Below are positions 17,207 to 26,759 of a stretch of DNA of 64,000 bases, in pieces (within the stretch, counting starts at the first letter, position 1; the number at the start of each line of letters is the position of its first letter). The position numbers and the translations under genes are program-made. Origin of the DNA: an uncultured Sphaerochaeta sp. (GTDB lineage: Bacteria > Spirochaetota > Spirochaetia > Sphaerochaetales > Sphaerochaetaceae); the NCBI RefSeq assembly GCF_963677315.1, contig NZ_OY781939.1:806001-870000 (forward strand). Reading direction: 5' to 3'. Below the pieces are notes generated by a model. It was not told the origin of the DNA. It saw nothing but the letters and a program-made list of their open reading frames with translations, and ran no database searches.

Positions 17207-19069
17207 ATGAATGTACTCTCATTGGAATCGGTCTCAAAGACCCTCAAAGACGAACCACTGTTTCAAGATGTCAGTTTTGGATTGGAAGAGGGAGACCATG
17301 TTGCCCTGATCGGTCGAAACGGAGAAGGAAAATCCACCTTTCTCAAGATACTCGCAGGACAGGTTGTCCCAGATAGCGGAACCATCGCTATGAAAAACGG
17401 CACTGACCTGGTTATGTTGGAACAGGGAGTACAATTCAGGGAGAAGGAAACAGTTTCTTCCTATCTCCTGCAAGGAAGCGGGATAAGGATCGCCACCTGG
17501 AATGCATATCAGCATGCCCTTTCCCATCCAGAGGATGAAGCCAACCTGATCAGGCAGAGTGAATTAATGGAAAGCCATGATGGGTGGAACCTCCAGAGTG
17601 ATTATACCTCCCTACTTGGTGAGCTTGGGCTCTACGATCTCTTGGATTCACCGATGTCTACGCTCTCTGGTGGCATGCAGAAAAAGGTGGCTATCGCAAG
17701 GGCGCTCGCTTCCCGCCCTACCATGTTGCTTCTCGATGAGCCGACCAACCACCTCGACATAGAAACCATTGAATGGATGGAGTCCTACCTGAAAGGTAGT
17801 CCTGCCACCATCATACTGGTAACTCATGACCGGTACTTTCTCGATACTGTCTGCAGAACAATTCTTGAGTTGGACGGGGGACAGATGTATCTCCACCCTG
17901 GTTCCTTTGCCGATTACCTCGCTCGGCGAGAACAGCGCATCGAGCGATTGCAGAAAGAACAGGATAGACTGAGTACCATCCTCAGGAGGGAGCTAGCCTG
18001 GCTTAGACGTGGCCCAAAAGCCCGAACAGGAAAGGATAGCGGCAGGAAGGACCGCATTGAGGCAATGCTTGCAAACCAAGCGGTCGTTGGCGACCAGGCA
18101 CAAAAATCCTTTCAGTCAGCAAGCAGAAGATTGGGAAAGAAGATTCTTGAAGCCAAACATCTCAGCAAGGCTTTTGGAAAAGATACCGTCATCACTGATT
18201 TCTCATTTTCCTTTACCAAAGGAAAGAAGATCGGTGTGGTGGGTCCGAATGGTAGCGGCAAAACCACTCTACTGGATTTGCTTTGCGCTCACCTCCCCAG
18301 CGACAGTGGTTCACTTGATATTGGGGTAAATACCATGTTCGCTTACTACGACCAGACAGGCAGAAATCTTGAAAGTGGAAAAACCATTCTGGAGTATGTG
18401 GAAGAGATTGCCACCCAGGTGGTGCTTGGTCCCTCAGAGGTTGTAAGTGCTGCTAAGTTCCTGGAACTCTTTGGATTCCCCGCATCCATGCACAGAAGCA
18501 CGATCGCGACCTTATCCGGAGGAGAAAAGAGAAGACTCTACCTGGTCTCCCGCCTTCTTTCCAATCCAAACTTCCTGATGCTCGATGAGCCGACCAACGA
18601 TCTTGACCTCCCCACCATGGAGAACCTTGAACAGTACATTCAGGATTTTGAGGGATGTGTACTCATCGTCTCCCATGACCGAGCATTCCTGGACCTTACC
18701 TGTGACGAACTCTTTGTGCTCGAGGAAGGAGGCACAGTTCGCTATGAGGCTCAGCGTTACAGTCAATGGAGAGAGCGAGCACAAAGCATTCCATCAAAAC
18801 AGAAAGAGGAGCCGGAGGCACCGGTGCAGAAGGCGCCAAGGAGGTCAGAGCAGAAAGGACTCTCCTACCGCGAGAAGCAGGAGTTTGAGGCTCTTGAGGA
18901 GAAAATGAGTATACTCTCTGAGCGTATTGATACCTTGGAAGCAAGCTTCTCACATGCTGAGACCACAGAGGACGGAACCCTTGCAGAGAGAACCGAAACA
19001 TATCATGACCTACGAGTGGAACTCGACATGGCAGAACAAAGGTGGTTGGAACTTGCGGAAAAACTCTAG
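17207..19069 (+). CDS. ABC-F family ATPase (Uup-like)
   Basis: A 620-residue soluble protein with two ABC ATPase domains. Walker A motifs are GRNGEGKST and GPNGSGKTT, signatures LSGGMQKKVA and LSGGEKRRL, and Walker B LLLDEPTNHLD and LMLDEPTNDLD. The linker carries the basic PAKARTGKD-like segment (RRGPKARTGKDSGRKDR). The C-terminal 70 residues form a charged coiled coil, as in Uup. ABC-F proteins act on the ribosome or, for Uup, in replication-linked processes; there are no transmembrane parts. The last bases overlap the start of the next gene. Confidence 0.92.
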   Translation: MNVLSLESVSKTLKDEPLFQDVSFGLEEGDHVALIGRNGEGKSTFLKILAGQVVPDSGTIAMKNGTDLVMLEQGVQFREKETVSSYLLQGSGIRIATWNAYQHALSHPEDEANLIRQSELMESHDGWNLQSDYTSLLGELGLYDLLDSPMSTLSGGMQKKVAIARALASRPTMLLLDEPTNHLDIETIEWMESYLKGSPATIILVTHDRYFLDTVCRTILELDGGQMYLHPGSFADYLARREQRIERLQKEQDRLSTILRRELAWLRRGPKARTGKDSGRKDRIEAMLANQAVVGDQAQKSFQSASRRLGKKILEAKHLSKAFGKDTVITDFSFSFTKGKKIGVVGPNGSGKTTLLDLLCAHLPSDSGSLDIGVNTMFAYYDQTGRNLESGKTILEYVEEIATQVVLGPSEVVSAAKFLELFGFPASMHRSTIATLSGGEKRRLYLVSRLLSNPNFLMLDEPTNDLDLPTMENLEQYIQDFEGCVLIVSHDRAFLDLTCDELFVLEEGGTVRYEAQRYSQWRERAQSIPSKQKEEPEAPVQKAPRRSEQKGLSYREKQEFEALEEKMSILSERIDTLEASFSHAETTEDGTLAERTETYHDLRVELDMAEQRWLELAEKL

Positions 19070-20333
19070 GAAGCTGGTAGCTCTATGGTTCATCCTGCTG
19101 CTCAGTACATCTTCTGTATCAGCGAATATCGAGTCTCTTACGATAGGAACCAACAATGACTGGTACACGATGGGAATCGGCCATAACCATGATGACGGAC
19201 TGTCCTATGGCTCCACGGTAGAAGCGGTACTCCCCTCCTCCTTTACCCTGAACCTTGCCACGGGAGGCTATACTGACCGTCTCGATACCATGCAACGCTA
19301 TGATGTCATCTCACTTATGGCTTCGTATCCTCTACAGAGCAAACTGTTCACCTTTACACCAAGAGCAGGTCTGGTTGCCTCTGGCAACCTAGGCTTCAAT
19401 GAGGCACAGAATTATCTCCATAGCCTAATAGGCCGAGACCTCCTCAACCTAACCTACACTACGAATGAAATCTCCTTGCATCCATCAATTGGAGGCAGGG
19501 CCACGCTAGGAACAAGCATTGGAGATATGAGAGCATCCGTAGAATTCGACCTGGACTATGCACATACCTGGGAACAAACATACAGCGGTAATATTCGGTT
19601 GCAGTTTGACTCCATTATCTCTGTGCGTTTGGGATATCTTCAGAGAAGTACCAACCACTCCTGTACTGTTCATCAGGAGATGGTCGAACGTTACCAAGGA
19701 ACCTTTCTCTCCTACCACTATGATGGTGGGTTGCTACATACCCAGTTCATCTCATACCTGGAAACAGGGCGCTCTTTCGGTGGTTTCAGCTTTGATGTAG
19801 TCTCTTTGTGGAGGAAGAAACAATTTCGTTCTGCTGACTTCATTTTCTCCACTGGGTTCCTCTACGACCTCAATGGCCAACAGAATCGGCTTTTTGCATT
19901 TTCCTACAAGGATGTAAGTTTCGAGATACGCCACAAGAACGGCCCGATGTTCAATAACATGGATGACCAGGATGACCGGCTTAACGTAGGGTCCTGGATG
20001 CTCGGCTATTCCTGGAATATCACTCTTCACCCTCGCTTTGAGCCCTATGGGAAATTGCTTGCAGGTGCCCAGCGTTTCAATTTACAGCAAGATTTCACCA
20101 ATACAATCGTCGAATCACTTCACCCCACGATTGCCATCGAGGTGGGCCTCAAGGGGTTGGGTATTCCTGGCTTGGTGATTGAACGGCAGAACTATCGACT
20201 GCGTTTCACCTCGACACTTCAATATGTATTTGGGACTGAAGAGATTTCAAGGATCGATTATTTTGAAGCACATACCGGTCCTTGGCTCCTCATGACAGGG
20301 ATCGTCATAGATGTGGAGCATGATCGGGAGTAG
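19053..20333 (+). CDS. Exported beta-rich protein, probable outer-membrane protein
   Basis: About 426 residues if started at the TTG at 19053, which opens directly into a signal peptide (LRKNSRKLVALWFILLLSTSSVSA). In-frame ATGs further upstream lie inside the ABC-F coding region. The mature part is dominated by alternating beta strands (SLTIGTNNDWYTMGIGHNHDD) typical of outer-membrane barrels. The NDW and YxxG pattern near the start is faintly like LpxR lipid A deacylases, but the match is too thin to call. The 3' end overlaps that of the convergent gene by 29 bases. Function unknown. Confidence 0.6.
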   Translation: MRKNSRKLVALWFILLLSTSSVSANIESLTIGTNNDWYTMGIGHNHDDGLSYGSTVEAVLPSSFTLNLATGGYTDRLDTMQRYDVISLMASYPLQSKLFTFTPRAGLVASGNLGFNEAQNYLHSLIGRDLLNLTYTTNEISLHPSIGGRATLGTSIGDMRASVEFDLDYAHTWEQTYSGNIRLQFDSIISVRLGYLQRSTNHSCTVHQEMVERYQGTFLSYHYDGGLLHTQFISYLETGRSFGGFSFDVVSLWRKKQFRSADFIFSTGFLYDLNGQQNRLFAFSYKDVSFEIRHKNGPMFNNMDDQDDRLNVGSWMLGYSWNITLHPRFEPYGKLLAGAQRFNLQQDFTNTIVESLHPTIAIEVGLKGLGIPGLVIERQNYRLRFTSTLQYVFGTEEISRIDYFEAHTGPWLLMTGIVIDVEHDRE

Positions 20334-22992
20334 GAAGGAAATCGAGGATTCCCTGCCCGTTCATACCAATGGTGATAGCCCAATCATCAGGTCCAAAGAG
20401 ATAGGCAAATCGAACAAACGGCTGGAAGGCAAAAGAAGGTCCTCCCATGACTAAATTCCCGGTCAGAGTCGCCCCCACTGCCCAAGCCTCTTCCCACTGT
20501 ACCGTCCCATCGTTCAGGTACCATGCAGTTTGGGCAGAAAGCTCCAATCCAGCCTTGGTAATCCCTCCGTAGAGGAAAGGAATATCCAGCAGGCCAAGCG
20601 GGAGCAGATAGGAAGCTGAGAGCCGAATCTTGGCAACCCCATCCCCCAACGGGCGGAAGGAGAAGAGCGGATACGTACTCCCTACCCCCTGTGAACGGGT
20701 AATCCCAGAGAGAGATACCCGTGCCATATGACGGCCCCAGAACAATCTCTGTTGACGCATGATGCTTGCAAAGGCTGCATACCTCTGTGATGAGAAATCG
20801 CCATTTGTCAAAACCTGGATTCCTGTAGCTACTTCACTCATGCTTGGGCCATAGAAATCGATGGTACGGTAATCCCTTGAAACTGAGGACCCTCCAATGG
20901 TTAGGGTTGCTGCTCCTGCCCAGTCAGAGCAATCCGTTGTAATCGATAGTGACGGCTGGAGGGATATCCGCTTGATTGCAGTAAAACCTGAGTGGTAGTA
21001 CACGGGAAGTCCTACGGTCACCGAGGCATTGGTAAGGTATGTTGCTGAGCCGATATCGTAGGTATTAAGATTACCGGCTAGCTGGAGGGAATAGTTGCCT
21101 CCAGCGTATTGGTAGACCACATTGGAGACGGGGCGCATCCCCGTAAAAGAGTATCCAATACTTCCGATCAAACTCTGTTTCCTGAGATTGCTGGTAGCAT
21201 GAAACCAGAGGCCTGGTTGGATGCTGTTCGCTTCAATGAAGGGGTATGGCAGTACCAGGTTCAGCCGTAGCCGGTCCCGATAGGTGGAAACAGGATACTC
21301 ACTTGCAAATTCAATCGTACCAGTCTCCATTTTCGGTTCAGAAAAATTGGCTGTGGAATGTACCACACGGTCCATTCCTACCGATTTCAGGGCAAACCCT
21401 TCTGGAGTATACGTCTCATAGATGAGGGTGTCCCCGTTGATCCGCGCCGCAATGATACCTGCAGGGTCACTGAAGAGCTTAATGGTCTCTTCTCCTTCTC
21501 TGTCATAACGGTAGACGCTGAACACTCCCTCCTGCTCTCCTGCAAAGAGGATGCTTCCGTCCTCAGTAAACAAGGGTGAGCGTAGTTCATTTTGCGTAGG
21601 CCCCACAAGCGTATGCACCATTCCTCGCTGATCCAGCAACTTGATCGAAGAGTTTCCCTCCTGCAATGCAAGGAAGAGAAGCAATGAGCCATCAGTATTC
21701 AATGAAGACTCAAGCAGACTTGTTCGTTCTTCCTTGTATAAGGGGTCCACAGATTTCTCTTCCAAGTCAATTTCCACCAGCTCGTAGAAAGAGCCAGAAA
21801 TACGGGAGGCTACTGCCCGATTGCCATCTCCACTGAGAGAAGGATGAACCAGGCGCTGGTTCTCAGTTAGGCGCTTAGATGTACGGCTTTCCAGGTTTAA
21901 TAGATAGAGGTCGCTGTAGCTCACTTGGGCAAGGGAGAGGCTGGATGGATCTGTGGGGTCAACGGAATCGACTGAGAGCAAGGCTATCTCATCGGAGAGT
22001 GCAATTGATGATCGCCCGGAGATTGGGAGCGAGAAGAGACGCTCTGGTTCATTTCCTTCCTTATAGCGATAGAGGCCAGAACCATCGTAGGGACTTTCAC
22101 GGTAGCCGACCAATCCAAGGCTTGTTTCATAAGGAAGATAGGAGTTTCCTTTATCACGTATGCTGATGATCTCACCCTCGATTGCTTCATACGGATTACT
22201 TCTCTCTTCCAAGGCAAAGGTGAATAGCTCTTTTGCTGAATATCCTGTTACCTTTCGGAATGCAGGAGAGAGTCCCAGGAACGGGAAGGCTGCGAACTTA
22301 CGGTTGATGGTGTTGAATGCATCAACGCCATAGGTTTTGATCAGATAGTCCACCATCAGGTAGCCGGTGACATAGATTCTCCCTGACGGGGCAAACGGAC
22401 CGTTGTATGCACCCTGAGCCAGGCTCCACATGGCCCCTTCCTGTAATGGTACTTGGTAAGAAAGCGCAAAGGGAAGCGAGTCTCCCCTCCCCCCCTCTGC
22501 AAAGGCTGTCTCGGTATGCGTTGTGATCCCTTCGATCCACCAACCCGGCATAAATACCGTACTGAAGGCATTCACCCCAGGGCCCAAGAAGTCAAGAACT
22601 TTTGCAGGCCCAACCTTTGCATTCAAGTGGAGGTAGTGCGTCAACTCATGGGTGTAGAGGCTCTTCAACCAACTAGAGGTCCTGCTTCCGATAAACCGAT
22701 TATCCGGGCTGGTAATGTACAGGTAGATGGAGGCTGGAAAAGGTGCATAATATCCATTTGCCCAAGCGGTCTTCCCTGACATGACCACAGGTACTTTCCC
22801 CTCACTCTCATAATCCAAGTACGAGGCTAGGTTTTCATACACTTCATCTGCAAAGGAGGCAACCTCCTGTGCATATATCTGGTCATCTTCCTCGAATATA
22901 ATTCTGGTATGTTGGGTCTCTATCTGTTGGTAAGCAAAGACAGAGGAGAAAATGGAACATAAGAATAGGATCAACAGTAGAATCTTGCGCAT
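20305..22992 (-). CDS. Exported protein: gluzincin-type protease domain, propeller and C-terminal beta domain
   Basis: 895 residues with signal peptide MRKILLLILFLCSIFSSVFA. Residues 20-270 resemble peptidase MA-like metalloproteases: HELTH at 115-119 gives the zinc histidines and the catalytic glutamate, and GWWIEGITTHTE (E154) supplies the third zinc ligand. Residues 280-570 hold repeated strands of the TolB/WD40-like type (LVHPSLSGDGNRAV, LRSPLFTEDGSILFAGEQEG). The remaining 320 residues are beta-rich and may form an outer-membrane barrel. The start at 22992 follows GGAGGG. The target is unknown; a cell-surface protease is the inference. Confidence 0.8.
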   Translation of the reverse strand: MRKILLLILFLCSIFSSVFAYQQIETQHTRIIFEEDDQIYAQEVASFADEVYENLASYLDYESEGKVPVVMSGKTAWANGYYAPFPASIYLYITSPDNRFIGSRTSSWLKSLYTHELTHYLHLNAKVGPAKVLDFLGPGVNAFSTVFMPGWWIEGITTHTETAFAEGGRGDSLPFALSYQVPLQEGAMWSLAQGAYNGPFAPSGRIYVTGYLMVDYLIKTYGVDAFNTINRKFAAFPFLGLSPAFRKVTGYSAKELFTFALEERSNPYEAIEGEIISIRDKGNSYLPYETSLGLVGYRESPYDGSGLYRYKEGNEPERLFSLPISGRSSIALSDEIALLSVDSVDPTDPSSLSLAQVSYSDLYLLNLESRTSKRLTENQRLVHPSLSGDGNRAVASRISGSFYELVEIDLEEKSVDPLYKEERTSLLESSLNTDGSLLLFLALQEGNSSIKLLDQRGMVHTLVGPTQNELRSPLFTEDGSILFAGEQEGVFSVYRYDREGEETIKLFSDPAGIIAARINGDTLIYETYTPEGFALKSVGMDRVVHSTANFSEPKMETGTIEFASEYPVSTYRDRLRLNLVLPYPFIEANSIQPGLWFHATSNLRKQSLIGSIGYSFTGMRPVSNVVYQYAGGNYSLQLAGNLNTYDIGSATYLTNASVTVGLPVYYHSGFTAIKRISLQPSLSITTDCSDWAGAATLTIGGSSVSRDYRTIDFYGPSMSEVATGIQVLTNGDFSSQRYAAFASIMRQQRLFWGRHMARVSLSGITRSQGVGSTYPLFSFRPLGDGVAKIRLSASYLLPLGLLDIPFLYGGITKAGLELSAQTAWYLNDGTVQWEEAWAVGATLTGNLVMGGPSFAFQPFVRFAYLFGPDDWAITIGMNGQGILDFLPTPDHAPHL

Positions 22993-23529
22993 CGAATACA
23001 GCCCTCCGGGGGATACTAGTACCAATGTACAATAGCCTGTTCCTGGGGTAAACAGGTAAGAAAATGGTTAAATACAGAATTTGCACTTAATTATCATTTT
23101 AGCAGAGTCAACCCTCGCCATGGTCTAGCGACATTTAATCATATAGCTTTCGTTCTTTTGTCTCTAAACACAATCCAGAAAATAAATACATGCTTTACTC
23201 TTGACCTCTTACATAACCCAAATGACCGACGAGATTAGCTCCATTACGGATATGAACCTAATGACTACTTCGACCTTTAAGAAATCATAGTGTGCATGTA
23301 AAACACTGGCTATGCACAGGGAAATCACTATTAAATACAATAATTTGTCTTTTTTCTCCTAAAGAATAAAGTATACTGGTTACCAAAATTGCGGGGATTA
23401 CATGACTTAATGATTTGTCCAGGGTTAGAAGCAGATTTGTAAAATGAACGTTGAATAACTACTGTAGAGACCGGATAGTGCACAAGCCTTGCCAAGTATT
23501 CCTCCTGCCACGATATCTGAGGAGTTTTC
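22993..23529. other. Intergenic region, no gene seen
   Basis: 537 AT-rich bases between divergent genes. I find no convincing open frame, tRNA or stable hairpin with a T run. It should hold the promoters of the surface protease (leftward) and the EAL protein (rightward). A TATACT hexamer near 23373 has no well-spaced -35. Confidence 0.4.
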
Positions 23530-25452
23530 ATGCATTATTTTGAAGCCACCTTGCTTTCCATTGTTCTCATGCTGGCTATTCTAGTAGATGTCCTAAGATT
23601 TCCCTTGATAAAGAAGGACAGAGGGAGCCGCTTTTTTGCAGAATTGACGATAGCCTACTCAATATATCTTGTTATTACTATATTCATCTGTCTCGGGAGA
23701 GAGGGTATCGTACTATATCCAATACCCATTAACAGAATCTTATGGACATTGCATTATCTTTCTTTCCCTTTGTTGTTGGGGATGTGGATGCATTTCAATG
23801 CTCTCAATGTCATTGACAATGAGAAGCTTGTGAACCTTCTCTCGCTGATTCATGCTATTCCGCTTGCAGTACTGACAATGATTGTCATTCTTGATATACC
23901 AAGACAGCAATTTTACCCGTTTAATATTGCCTATGAACACATGTTGCCCTCAGCGGGAACCACATATATGATTATTCTTTCCTTTTTCTTTTGTTTGGCT
24001 ATGCTTCTACCTACATTAGGGCATCGAAAAGAATTACCAGGATCATTTTTATTCATTTCCATGCTCTTGCCAGTGGCCTTTACAACATCGTTCATTGCCT
24101 TCTATGTTACACACACCCATGTCATGTTTACCATGGTAAATTCCTTTATGATGGTTCTCTATTACCTAATTGGGCAAAGAGATTCAGTACGGACCGACCC
24201 CTTAACAGGATTACCATCCTATGCACTTCTCAAACGAAAAATGATCCGTATATTCCGTTTTCGTTCTCCATATGCGGTAGTCCTTCTTGACATCGAAAAC
24301 TTCAGATATTTCAACTCTAGGTATGGCCAATTCATTGGAGATCAGATGCTTATTAATCTGGCAGACTATCTGCGAACTCTTGCAAATGCAAATGAGGTAT
24401 TTAGAATTTCCAATGACCAATTCTGTCTCTGCTTTCCTGCCACTAAAGAAGAAACTGCCCTATCGATTACCAATCAAATAGAAGATAGATTGAATCAACC
24501 CTGGATACTTAACGAGAGATCGGTGCATATCCAAGTAAATATGGCGATAATCAGTATCCCTCAACAAGCGGAAACTTTGGAAGAGTTCAAACAAGCAGTC
24601 AACCAATTACTGCTCGAAATCAAAACAGTTCGCAGCAAGTCTCTCATTGTTTATACCCGTGAAAGCATGATCGATCATGAGCGTAAATTAAATATTATCT
24701 CCGCCTTACGTGAATCTATAAAATTTCCAGATCAGGTCGTAGTGCACTATCAACCAATCTATGACGCAAAAACAGAACAACTCGTTTCGGCAGAAGCATT
24801 GATGAGAATAAAGGATCGCCACCTGGGATTTTTACAACCCGATGCGTTTATTTCGCTTGCAGAACAGACTGGACTGATCGTTCAACTCACTCAGATTGTA
24901 CTCGCTAAAGTTTGTAGATTCATCAAACAATTTCCTGAAGACGATACACCATTCAGCCATTTAGCCATGAATCTTTCCGGAGAAGATTTTGAATCGAAAA
25001 CCCTAGGGAAAATACTTTTGAATATTATTGAAAAAGAAGGGGTCAATCCAAAGCAAATAGGGTTTGAGATTACCGAATCAGTGGTCCTTCAATCATATGA
25101 TACTGTTTCAGATGTTATGATTGAATTATCATTGAAGAAGATTACTTTTGCTCTGGATGATTTTGGAACAGGGTATTCAAATCTCCGTGCGTTGATTGAT
25201 CTTCCTTATGATTATGTAAAATTTGATAAAAGCGTTATTCATGCCGCCGAGAATAATCCTTCCATGTTATCCTTATTGACTGAGATGCTCCATAAGATGG
25301 GTAAGTGTGTGATTGCAGAAGGTGTTGAAACAAAGGAACAATTAGCCTTGATCAGAAGTGTCGGTATTGAGAGGGTACAAGGATATTATTTCTCAAAACC
25401 ATTAGAAGAAGAAATTTTTCATAATCTGGTTGTAAAAGCACGAAAGGATTAA
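23530..25452 (+). CDS. Membrane GGDEF(degenerate)-EAL protein, c-di-GMP phosphodiesterase
   Basis: 640 residues. Six or seven membrane helices fill residues 1-215. A GGDEF domain follows (DPLTGLPSYALLKRK), in which the active-site motif reads SNDQF, so cyclase activity is lost. The EAL domain starts near residue 395, with E422 in AEALMRI and intact MNLSGEDF, FEITES, LDDFGTGYSN, YVKFDKS, AEGVET and VQGYYF, so it should degrade c-di-GMP. GAGGAG precedes the ATG. The codon use is more AT-rich than in its neighbours. The input signal is unknown. Confidence 0.9.
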   Translation: MHYFEATLLSIVLMLAILVDVLRFPLIKKDRGSRFFAELTIAYSIYLVITIFICLGREGIVLYPIPINRILWTLHYLSFPLLLGMWMHFNALNVIDNEKLVNLLSLIHAIPLAVLTMIVILDIPRQQFYPFNIAYEHMLPSAGTTYMIILSFFFCLAMLLPTLGHRKELPGSFLFISMLLPVAFTTSFIAFYVTHTHVMFTMVNSFMMVLYYLIGQRDSVRTDPLTGLPSYALLKRKMIRIFRFRSPYAVVLLDIENFRYFNSRYGQFIGDQMLINLADYLRTLANANEVFRISNDQFCLCFPATKEETALSITNQIEDRLNQPWILNERSVHIQVNMAIISIPQQAETLEEFKQAVNQLLLEIKTVRSKSLIVYTRESMIDHERKLNIISALRESIKFPDQVVVHYQPIYDAKTEQLVSAEALMRIKDRHLGFLQPDAFISLAEQTGLIVQLTQIVLAKVCRFIKQFPEDDTPFSHLAMNLSGEDFESKTLGKILLNIIEKEGVNPKQIGFEITESVVLQSYDTVSDVMIELSLKKITFALDDFGTGYSNLRALIDLPYDYVKFDKSVIHAAENNPSMLSLLTEMLHKMGKCVIAEGVETKEQLALIRSVGIERVQGYYFSKPLEEEIFHNLVVKARKD

Positions 25453-25458
25453 CAACCC

Positions 25459-25962
25459 CTAGTAATTGGGTTTTGACAGAAAGAATGCCATCGGCATCGC
25501 ATCTGGATAATTTCCCCCAACAACCACGGGATTGTATCCCATTCTTTTTCTTTCGAGTATATCTCCAATCAAATCCGTCTCTCTGAAAAGTTCATCAGAG
25601 ATGGGGATTGTGGTAGAAATCCAGAGATTGATCGGCAGTTGTTCTCCCCCGAGGAAATACGTATCAAACGTAAAATAGTGATCCTGTATTTGTGCAATTC
25701 GGTACAAGAACTCGTCACCAGATACGCTTTCCTTCAAGTCCACCGAATCTGATTCCACAAGGTTCTCGTTCTTGATATGGTAAAGTCCAGCAATCCTCTC
25801 CATACCGTTGGAGTATACTTCGGAAGCAGATGCTTCACGATGAAGACATGAACCATTGTCGTCAGGAGAATATGCCAAGAGCAAGAAATCCTTGGTGGAT
25901 ATAAATCGTATTCCCATTATAGTACTGCTCCAATAAAAACTGACATTAATAGCAAAAACCAT
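25459..25962 (-). CDS. Hypothetical protein
   Basis: A 167-residue frame ending 6 bases from the convergent EAL gene. The start region MVFAINVSFYWSSTIMG is weakly hydrophobic, and a stop codon lies two codons upstream, so it cannot extend. The body is a mixed alpha/beta sequence with no motif I recognise. No good ribosome site is visible. It may be a genuine orphan or the remains of a longer protein. Confidence 0.45.
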   Translation of the reverse strand: MVFAINVSFYWSSTIMGIRFISTKDFLLLAYSPDDNGSCLHREASASEVYSNGMERIAGLYHIKNENLVESDSVDLKESVSGDEFLYRIAQIQDHYFTFDTYFLGGEQLPINLWISTTIPISDELFRETDLIGDILERKRMGYNPVVVGGNYPDAMPMAFFLSKPNY

Positions 25963-26099
25963 TTTCTAATATCGCATATGAAGGGTTTCCAGGCAACATC
26001 ACCTTCACGAAAAGGCAAAAACCTCAGGGCTCTCGTAATGGACCGGCCTATCAGCAAGGAGGATTTCTAAACCAAGACTTATCTCCGAACTGTCTTGCT

Positions 26100-26759
26100 T
26101 CAGGTCACATTTATTGCGGGAGGAATAGGATGAACATACGCTTCTGAGCATTGTCTCAGTTCCTTGGCAGCAAGGAAGACGTCAGGTTGGTTGACGAGGG
26201 CTGAAACCACAGCAAACCCTTGTATACCATATGGGGCACACAACGGAAAAGTCTCCTTGTTCATACCTCCGATGGTCACAATCGGCAGGTTCACTGCTTT
26301 TCGTATTGCCTCCAATGTTTGTAGAGAAACATATGAAGCATCTTGTTTGGTCTGGGTTACAAACATGGCCCCAACCCCCAAATAGTCCGCTCCATCTGCC
26401 TGGGCTCTTTCAGCCTGGGCCACAGTGGTCACCGAAACCCCCAACAAGCGGTTTGGTCCCAGTTTTGCACGTGTCTCAGAAACCGTCAGATCATGTTGGC
26501 CTATATGTACCCCAATTGCATCCACCCCTACAGCAACTTCAAGCCGGTCATTGATCACCAGCGGGACATCGTATGCATCGCAGAGCTGCTTGATTCGTTT
26601 TCCCAACATGATGAAAGCTTCGGTATCTAGATGTTTTTCCCGTAATTGCACCATCGTGACACCACCATCAAGCGCTTGTTCAACACACGCTTCCAAGGTC
26701 TTCGTTCTCATGAGTGTTCGATCTGTAACCATATACAAGGCATAGTTTACCTTACACAT
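26100..26759 (-). CDS. thiE: Thiamine-phosphate synthase
   Basis: A 219-residue TIM-barrel enzyme that joins HMP-pyrophosphate and thiazole phosphate to give thiamine phosphate. The start is the ATG at 26759, behind AAAGGAGG. Family marks are YMVTDRT, GGVTMVQLREK, LVINDRLEVAVGVDAIGVHIGQ, LLGVSVTT, YLGVGAMFVTQTK and IVTIGGM. It overlaps the upstream transporter gene by 8 bases and is the last gene of the TPP-controlled operon. Confidence 0.95.
   Translation of the reverse strand: MCKVNYALYMVTDRTLMRTKTLEACVEQALDGGVTMVQLREKHLDTEAFIMLGKRIKQLCDAYDVPLVINDRLEVAVGVDAIGVHIGQHDLTVSETRAKLGPNRLLGVSVTTVAQAERAQADGADYLGVGAMFVTQTKQDASYVSLQTLEAIRKAVNLPIVTIGGMNKETFPLCAPYGIQGFAVVSALVNQPDVFLAAKELRQCSEAYVHPIPPAINVT

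Noticed and set aside
19053..20333. Lipid A deacylase LpxR for the exported beta-rich protein
   Set aside because: Only an NDW and YxxG pattern is shared. The catalytic histidine region cannot be placed, and the presumed lineage may lack lipid A.
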